Origin: Pseudaeromonas sp038247115
GTDB taxonomy: Bacteria > Pseudomonadota > Gammaproteobacteria > Enterobacterales > Aeromonadaceae
NCBI GenBank assembly: GCA_038247115.1
Contig: JBBRVG010000040.1
Span: forward strand, 1-37,560
Direction: 5' to 3'
Length of the DNA: 37,560 nucleotides
This document shows, one piece after another, positions 33,055 to 37,560 of the stretch. Position numbers and translations under genes: made by a program. Each line of letters opens with the position of its first letter. Positions within the stretch are counted from its first letter, which is position 1. The notes beneath the pieces were generated by a model that ran no database searches, was not told the origin of the DNA, and saw only the letters and a list, made by a program, of their open reading frames with translations.

Positions 33055-33080
33055 GGGGCGCACGCTGTGGGCCCCTTTTT
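33055..33080 (+). terminator. Intrinsic terminator between pilC and pilD
   Basis: GGGGC (33055-33059) pairs with GCCCC (33071-33075). The inner CAC/GTG pairs form after a G-G mismatch, with a GCT loop, and TTTTT follows at once. It ends 13 bp before the pilD start codon, so pilD should depend on read-through, on a downstream promoter, or on antitermination. Confidence 0.75.
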
Positions 33081-33093
33081 ATTGAGAGTCTCA

Positions 33094-33987
33094 ATGCCGT
33101 CATTGCACGATCTGGCCTTAGTGGCTGCACAATTCCCGGCCCTCTATCTGGCGACTCTAACTCTGCTCGGGTTACTGGTAGGCAGCTTTCTGAACGTCGT
33201 AATCCACCGCCTACCCATTATGATGGAACGCAGTTGGCAGCAAGAGTATCGCGACTATTTCGACGAAGCCTCCGATGAGAACCAGCCAGCGGCGGCGCCA
33301 GAGCGCTTTAATCTAATGGTTCCGCGCTCGGCCTGCCCACACTGTGGCCATGCCATCACGGCGCTGGAGAATATTCCCATCCTGAGCTGGCTGATGCTGC
33401 GGGGTCGCTGCAAAGGCTGTCAGGCCAAGATCTCCGCCCGCTATCCGCTGGTGGAGCTATTGACAGGCTTGGCGACTCTGGTCATTGCCTGGCATTTCCA
33501 ACCGGGCTGGCCGTTACTCGGCGCCCTGGTGCTGACCTGGACTCTGATCGCCCTGACCTGTATCGATCTGGATAAGATGCTGCTGCCGGATCAACTGACA
33601 CTGCCGCTGCTCTGGCTGGGACTGGTGCTCAATATTGGGGAGCATTTTGTCAGCCTGCAGGATGCGGTCATCGGTGCCGCTTGTGGTTATCTGATGCTCT
33701 GGACTCTCTACTGGGCCTTCAAACTACTGACCGGCAAGGAAGGCATGGGTTATGGCGACTTCAAGCTGCTCGCGGCTCTCGGCGCCTGGCTGGGTTGGCA
33801 AGCGCTGCCGCTGATCCTGATCCTCTCCTCCTTGGTCGGCGCCATTGTCGGTATCACACTGCTGCTGTTGCGCCGCCACCAGCAAGGTAACCCCATTCCC
33901 TTTGGCCCTTATCTGGCCATGGCGGGCTGGATCGCTTTGCTCTGGGGCAACGATATTACCAACTGGTACTTGCAGAGCCTGCTATGA
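33094..33987 (+). CDS. pilD: Prepilin peptidase / N-methyltransferase PilD (TapD-like)
   Basis: A 297-residue inner-membrane aspartic protease that cleaves and N-methylates type IV prepilins and, in Aeromonas and Vibrio, also type II secretion pseudopilins. The N-terminal helix (LLGLLVGSFLNVVIHRLP) leads to a cytoplasmic loop with the zinc tetracysteine C81, C84, C106 and C109. The catalytic aspartates lie in CIDLDKMLLPD (158/160) and in GYGD (222). Several hydrophobic helices follow. ATG 33094 is chosen because GAGAG lies 5 nt upstream. GTG 33067 overlaps the terminator stem and is less likely. coaE starts 12 bp downstream. Confidence 0.96.
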   Translation: MPSLHDLALVAAQFPALYLATLTLLGLLVGSFLNVVIHRLPIMMERSWQQEYRDYFDEASDENQPAAAPERFNLMVPRSACPHCGHAITALENIPILSWLMLRGRCKGCQAKISARYPLVELLTGLATLVIAWHFQPGWPLLGALVLTWTLIALTCIDLDKMLLPDQLTLPLLWLGLVLNIGEHFVSLQDAVIGAACGYLMLWTLYWAFKLLTGKEGMGYGDFKLLAALGAWLGWQALPLILILSSLVGAIVGITLLLLRRHQQGNPIPFGPYLAMAGWIALLWGNDITNWYLQSLL

Positions 33988-33999
33988 GCCATCCTCACC

Positions 34000-34614
34000 A
34001 TGAGTAACTGGATCCTGGGCCTGACCGGTGGAATCGGCAGCGGCAAAACCACAGTCGCAAACCTGTTTGCCGCCGAAGACGTCACCGTGGTCGATGCCGA
34101 CGCCATTGCCCGTGAGCTAGTGGCGCCGGGGCAGCCTGCGCTGCAGCAGATCACAGCCCACTTTGGACCCGGGGTCCTCAACGCCACAGGCGAGCTGGAT
34201 CGAGCGGCCTTGCGACGGCTTATTTTTGCCGACGAGCAGCAAAAACAGTGGCTGAACCAACTGCTGCATCCGCTGATCCGCGAGACGCTGCTGCAGCGCT
34301 GTCGGGAGGCAAGCAGCGCCTACGTGATCCTGATGGCCCCCCTGCTATTTGAAAATGGTCTGGATCGGACGGTACAGCGCACCCTGTGCATTGATGTCAG
34401 AGAGCAGACACAGATTGCCCGTACCTGCCAACGGGATGGCAACAGCCCCGAACTGGTGCAGGCCATCATGGCCAGTCAACTTTCCAGAGCCGAGCGGGTG
34501 CAGCGAAGTGATGACAGGATCGACAACGAAGGGATCGACCTCGATACCCTGCGAGAGCGCGTCAGACAGCTACATATCACCTATTTAGCGTTATCTGCTC
34601 AACATCCGCAGTGA
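34000..34614 (+). CDS. coaE: Dephospho-CoA kinase
   Basis: A 204-residue kinase for the last step of coenzyme A synthesis, phosphorylating the 3'-hydroxyl of dephospho-CoA with ATP. The P-loop GGIGSGKT lies at residues 10-17. Further family signs are VVDADAIARELV, APLLFENGL, the CQRDGNSPELVQAIMASQ lid region and the RSDDRIDNEG segment. It is 12 bp after pilD and 43 bp before zapD, the arrangement seen around pilD in many gammaproteobacteria. No strong ribosome-binding site is seen, so translation may be coupled to pilD. Confidence 0.96.
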   Translation: MSNWILGLTGGIGSGKTTVANLFAAEDVTVVDADAIARELVAPGQPALQQITAHFGPGVLNATGELDRAALRRLIFADEQQKQWLNQLLHPLIRETLLQRCREASSAYVILMAPLLFENGLDRTVQRTLCIDVREQTQIARTCQRDGNSPELVQAIMASQLSRAERVQRSDDRIDNEGIDLDTLRERVRQLHITYLALSAQHPQ

Positions 34615-34657
34615 ATGCCATTACACTCTGCGCATCCGTAATAAGAGTTCAAGCCTA

Positions 34658-35383
34658 ATGCTCACCTACGAATTTCCGCTGAATGAAAAGAGTCGTACCT
34701 ATCTACGATTCGATGCCCTGTTCCAACAGCTGAAGAACTGCCAACAACTGGAACAATCGACCCAGTCGTTCAGCTTTTTCAAAGCACTATTTGATTTCAT
34801 CGAGCTTTCAGAACGCTGCGATATCCGTACCGATCTGATGAAGGATCTGGAAAAACAGCGGCAGAAACTGGAAAGCTGGAGCCAGTTACCCGAGGTGGAC
34901 CTGAGCAAACTGGCGAACCTGCAGAGTGAATTGACGACCCTGATCCATGAGCTGCCACGATCGGTCCGTGCCGGTAGTCGCTTCAAAGAAGACAAATTTC
35001 TCTGTGCCATACGGCAGCGTTTTTCTATCCCCGGTGGCCTCTGCCCCTTCGATGTGCCCATCCTCCATCACTGGCTGGGTTTACCCCTCGAAAAGCGTCT
35101 GCAGGATAGTCAGGCCTGGGTTCAAGAGCTGGACTTGCTGATGCGCGCCACAGAGCGCCTGCTCCAACTCTGGCGGGACAGCGGCAGCTTCAGCGGCCAG
35201 GTCGCACGCAATGGCTTTTATCAGGCCAATGCGGAAGGGGCCGAACTGATCCGGCTACGCGTCGATCCGGCCCAGGGCCATTATCCGACCATGAGTGGCC
35301 ACAAGAGTCGCTTCGCCGTGCGGTTTCTGCCATTAGGTGAACTGGAAACCGGCGATATCGAGTTTCAGTTGGCCTGCTGCTAG
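34658..35383 (+). CDS. zapD: Cell division protein ZapD (YacF)
   Basis: A 241-residue cytoplasmic protein of the ZapD/DUF1342 family that bundles FtsZ filaments at the division ring. The N-terminus YEFPLNEKSRTYLRFDALF is a strong family match. Later segments include FFKALFDFIELSERCDIRTD, RQRFSIPGGLCPFDVP, YHWLGLP-like HHWLGLPLEKR and the C-terminal GHKSRFAVRFLPL. Its usual partners coaE and yacG flank it (10 bp to yacG). Length is usual (E. coli 247). Confidence 0.95.
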   Translation: MLTYEFPLNEKSRTYLRFDALFQQLKNCQQLEQSTQSFSFFKALFDFIELSERCDIRTDLMKDLEKQRQKLESWSQLPEVDLSKLANLQSELTTLIHELPRSVRAGSRFKEDKFLCAIRQRFSIPGGLCPFDVPILHHWLGLPLEKRLQDSQAWVQELDLLMRATERLLQLWRDSGSFSGQVARNGFYQANAEGAELIRLRVDPAQGHYPTMSGHKSRFAVRFLPLGELETGDIEFQLACC

Positions 35384-35393
35384 GAGAATCAAG

Positions 35394-35591
35394 ATGGTCA
35401 CCATAGTCAAATGTCCGACCTGCGGCAAAGCCGTCAGCTGGAACGAGGAAAGCCTGTTTCGCCCCTTTTGCTGCAAGCGCTGCCAGCTCATCGATCTCGG
35501 GGAGTGGGCCAATGAGGAAAAGCGGATCCCGGCGCAAAACCAGGATCCGGATGGTAGCAACGGTGCCTTCGTGGATGAGTTCGAGGATTAG
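35394..35591 (+). CDS. yacG: Zinc-binding DNA gyrase inhibitor YacG
   Basis: A 65-residue zinc protein that binds GyrB and inhibits DNA gyrase in E. coli. The zinc ligands are C7 and C10 (CPTC) and C26 and C30 (FCCKRCQLIDLGEW). A short acidic tail ends in FVDEFED. ATG 35394 has AGGAGA 6 nt upstream. A frame open upstream lies inside zapD. It ends 20 bp before the convergent mutT gene. Confidence 0.94.
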   Translation: MVTIVKCPTCGKAVSWNEESLFRPFCCKRCQLIDLGEWANEEKRIPAQNQDPDGSNGAFVDEFED

Positions 35592-35611
35592 GATCCAAAC
35601 CGTTCTGGGAA

Positions 35612-36031
35612 TTAGCTGTGCGCACCCCTGTTCTGCGCCATCGCCATGACTCTTTCAGTAATGGGAAAATTCGCTTCGGGAAAGTCATAATCCAGCAACG
35701 TCTGCCGCTCCACCCACAGAGCGGGCTGGCCTTCACGACCATAAGGTTGGCCACTAAATGCGGTCACCCGCCAGACATCCAGCAACACTGACTTATCAGG
35801 ATAGTCATGTTCAATCTGCAGCAGGGGCTCACTCTGCTGCACCTCGATACCGATCTCCTCAGCTAATTCACGGGCCAAGGCCGCAGGCATGGTTTCACCT
35901 GCTTCGACCTTGCCGCCGGGAAATTCCCACTTCCCAGCCTGATGCTGATCATCCGACCGGCGGCAGATAAACACCTGTCCGGCTGCGTTTTCGACCACAC
36001 CGACAGCAACCCAGATCCGTTTTTTTTCCAT
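35612..36031 (-). CDS. mutT: 8-oxo-dGTP diphosphatase MutT
   Basis: A 139-residue Nudix hydrolase that removes 8-oxo-dGTP from the nucleotide pool and prevents A-to-C transversions. The Nudix box is complete from G40 to I62 (GKVEAGE then RELAEEIGI), with all catalytic Glu residues. The N-terminal IWVAVGVVENAAGQVFICRR strand and the DYDFPEANFPI segment that binds the base also fit MutT. AGG lies about 5 nt before ATG 36031. It is downstream of secA on the same strand, as in E. coli, but a strong terminator separates them. Confidence 0.95.
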   Translation of the reverse strand: MEKKRIWVAVGVVENAAGQVFICRRSDDQHQAGKWEFPGGKVEAGETMPAALARELAEEIGIEVQQSEPLLQIEHDYPDKSVLLDVWRVTAFSGQPYGREGQPALWVERQTLLDYDFPEANFPITERVMAMAQNRGAHS

Positions 36032-36051
36032 ATCGCCTCATTTTTACTCAT

Positions 36052-36077
36052 AAAAAAGGCGGCCTAGGCCGCCTTTT
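36052..36077 (-). terminator. Palindromic terminator after secA
   Basis: The core is a perfect 24-nt palindrome (36054-36077) made of AAAA, GGCGGCC, TA, GGCCGCC and TTTT. On the minus strand six T residues follow the stem (complement of 36052-36057), fitting termination of secA 18 bp past its stop. On the plus strand it would also terminate, with four T residues. Confidence 0.88.
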
Positions 36078-36094
36078 CAAAACATGCCAGTAAC

Positions 36095-37560
36095 TTAGCT
36101 CAATTGGCCATGACACTGCTTGTATTTTTTGCCGGAGCCACAAGGACAAGGATCATTGCGACCAACCTTGTCACCGCGAACAAAGGGGGTCTGGGCGGTC
36201 GGAGGGGTCTCTTGCTCGCCTTCACCTTCTTCATTCAGGGCTGCCGCATCGGCATGGGTGTAGGTGCGTGGGGCCGCCTCAGCGCGTCTACGCTGTTCTT
36301 CCAAGGCATCCACATCCCGCTCCTGGACCTGAACTCGACAGATGATAGAAACCACTTCCTGCTTCAGGGTTTCCAGCATCTGGGTGAACAGCTCGAACGA
36401 CTCGCGCTTGTACTCCTGCTTCGGATTCTTCTGGGCATAACCGCGCAGATGGATGCCCTGACGCAAGTGATCCATGGCCGCCAGATGTTCCTTCCACAGG
36501 TTATCCAGCGTCTGCATCATCACCGACTTCTCGAACTGGTTCATCACCTCATCGCCGACCACAGCTTTCTTGGCGTTGTATAAGGTTTCAGCTTCCTGAA
36601 CGATACGTTCGCGCAGCAGTTCTTCATACAATTTGTCATCTTCCGCCAGCCACTGGGCAATCGGCAGAGACAAATTGAAATCCGCTTGCAGGCGCTGCTC
36701 CAGTCCCGAGATATCCCAGGTTTCATCCAGAGAGTGTGGCGTTATGTATTCATCGATCACCCCATCAATGACATCGGCGCGGATCGCATTGATGGTTTCG
36801 CTGATATCGGCAGTATCAAGCAATTCGTTGCGCTGCTCGTAGACCACCTTGCGCTGATCGTTGGCAACGTCATCAAATTCCAGCAGATTTTTACGGATAT
36901 CGAAGTTGCGCGCTTCTACCTTGCGCTGGGCATTTTCGATGGCCTTGGTCACCCAAGGATGCTCAATCGCCTCTCCATATTCCATGCCCAGCTTTTTCAT
37001 CATGCCGGTCACGCGATCAGAGGCGAAAATACGCATTAGTGTATCTTCCATCGACAGGTAGAAACGGGAGGAACCCGGATCCCCCTGACGACCGGAACGG
37101 CCACGGAGCTGGTTATCGATACGACGGGACTCGTGACGCTCGGTACCTATGATATGCAAACCGCCAGCAGCAATGACCTCGTCATGGCGTTTCTGCCACT
37201 CGGCCTTGGCCAACTCGACCTGTTCCTGTGTCGGATTGTCGAGCTTATCAAGCTCGGCCTGCCAATTACCGCCCAACACTATATCGGTACCCCGACCGGC
37301 CATGTTGGTAGCTATGGTGACGGCACCCGGACGACCCGCCTGGGCAACAATGTCCGCTTCCATGGCGTGGAACTTGGCATTCAACACCTGGTGCTTGATC
37401 CCTTGCTTGTTCAGCACGGTCGAGATCAGCTCCGAGTTTTCAATGGAGATGGTGCCCACCAGCACAGGACGCCCTTCGGCAACCCGATCCTTGATATCCT
37501 GAACGATGGCGGCGTACTTCTCTTCCGCCGTCAGGTAAACCAGATCGCCTGCATCTTTAC
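36095..37560 (-). CDS. secA: Protein translocase ATPase SecA (C-terminal part; 5' end outside window)
   Basis: The C-terminal 487 or so residues of SecA, the ATPase that drives preproteins through SecYEG. The frame is open to the right edge, so the start lies outside; full length is usually about 900. Visible parts are the second motor domain (VLVGTISIENSELIS, TIATNMAGRGTDIVLGG, GTERHESRRIDNQLRGRSGR), the helical scaffold and wing regions (IEHPWVTKAIENAQRKVEAR, LDNLWKEHLAAMDHLRQGIH), and the C-terminal zinc site CPCGSGKKYKQCHG. An internal GTG at 37465 is not a start: conserved sequence continues upstream. A terminator follows. Confidence 0.98.
   Translation of the reverse strand, partial: KDAGDLVYLTAEEKYAAIVQDIKDRVAEGRPVLVGTISIENSELISTVLNKQGIKHQVLNAKFHAMEADIVAQAGRPGAVTIATNMAGRGTDIVLGGNWQAELDKLDNPTQEQVELAKAEWQKRHDEVIAAGGLHIIGTERHESRRIDNQLRGRSGRQGDPGSSRFYLSMEDTLMRIFASDRVTGMMKKLGMEYGEAIEHPWVTKAIENAQRKVEARNFDIRKNLLEFDDVANDQRKVVYEQRNELLDTADISETINAIRADVIDGVIDEYITPHSLDETWDISGLEQRLQADFNLSLPIAQWLAEDDKLYEELLRERIVQEAETLYNAKKAVVGDEVMNQFEKSVMMQTLDNLWKEHLAAMDHLRQGIHLRGYAQKNPKQEYKRESFELFTQMLETLKQEVVSIICRVQVQERDVDALEEQRRRAEAAPRTYTHADAAALNEEGEGEQETPPTAQTPFVRGDKVGRNDPCPCGSGKKYKQCHGQLS

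Noticed and set aside
37463..37465. Possible GTG start for a shorter SecA-like protein
   Set aside because: The reading frame continues upstream with sequence matching SecA to the window edge, so this is an internal Val codon of a gene cut by the window.

Overview
The window looks like a gammaproteobacterial chromosome, most likely from the Aeromonadales/Vibrionales neighbourhood. The AceE, AceF, Lpd, SecA and PdhR products read very close to the E. coli proteins as I remember them. The block ampD/nadC - type IV pilin - pilB - pilC - pilD - coaE - zapD - yacG - mutT - secA is a familiar gammaproteobacterial chromosomal order. The type VI secretion genes follow the V. cholerae order. No search was run, so the species is not claimed.

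Region 1 (1-4021, minus strand) holds a chemoreceptor running off the left edge and a PAS-GGDEF-EAL protein. A gap of about 0.7 kb follows (4022-4737). It is AT-rich towards its right end and contains inverted repeats and a candidate promoter.

Region 2 (4738-20069, plus strand) is a single tight T6SS transcription unit: tssB, tssC, tssE, tssF, tssG, tssJ, tssK, tssL, a sigma-54 activator (vasH-like), a vasI/tagO-like gene, tssA and tssM. It encodes the sheath, baseplate and membrane complex plus a regulator. It lacks the ClpV ATPase (tssH) and the FHA protein (tagH/fha), which lie inside this gene order in V. cholerae. It also lacks hcp, vgrG, PAAR and effectors. The gene junctions show no scars, and the N-terminal helix of TssC that ClpV recognises in V. 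cholerae seems to be kept.

Region 3 (20119-28134, minus strand) holds a small lipoprotein gene and the pyruvate dehydrogenase operon pdhR-aceE-aceF-lpd, with a near-perfect PdhR operator just in front of pdhR. ampD lies upstream of pdhR. nadC is divergent from ampD.

Region 4 (29462-35591, plus strand) is the type IV pilus set pilA, pilB, pilC, pilD (tapABCD type), followed by coaE, zapD and yacG. Strong intrinsic terminators follow pilA and pilC, so pilin is probably made at a different level from the assembly proteins. Region 5 (35612-37560, minus strand) holds mutT and the C-terminal half of secA, separated by a perfect palindromic terminator.

No tRNA, rRNA, CRISPR array, insertion sequence or phage gene was recognised. 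The most unusual points are the T6SS cluster without clpV or fha, a 15-bp tandem repeat in the tssL N-terminus, a 12-bp inverted repeat over the candidate tss promoter, and a chemoreceptor with a central membrane hairpin in place of an N-terminal anchor.
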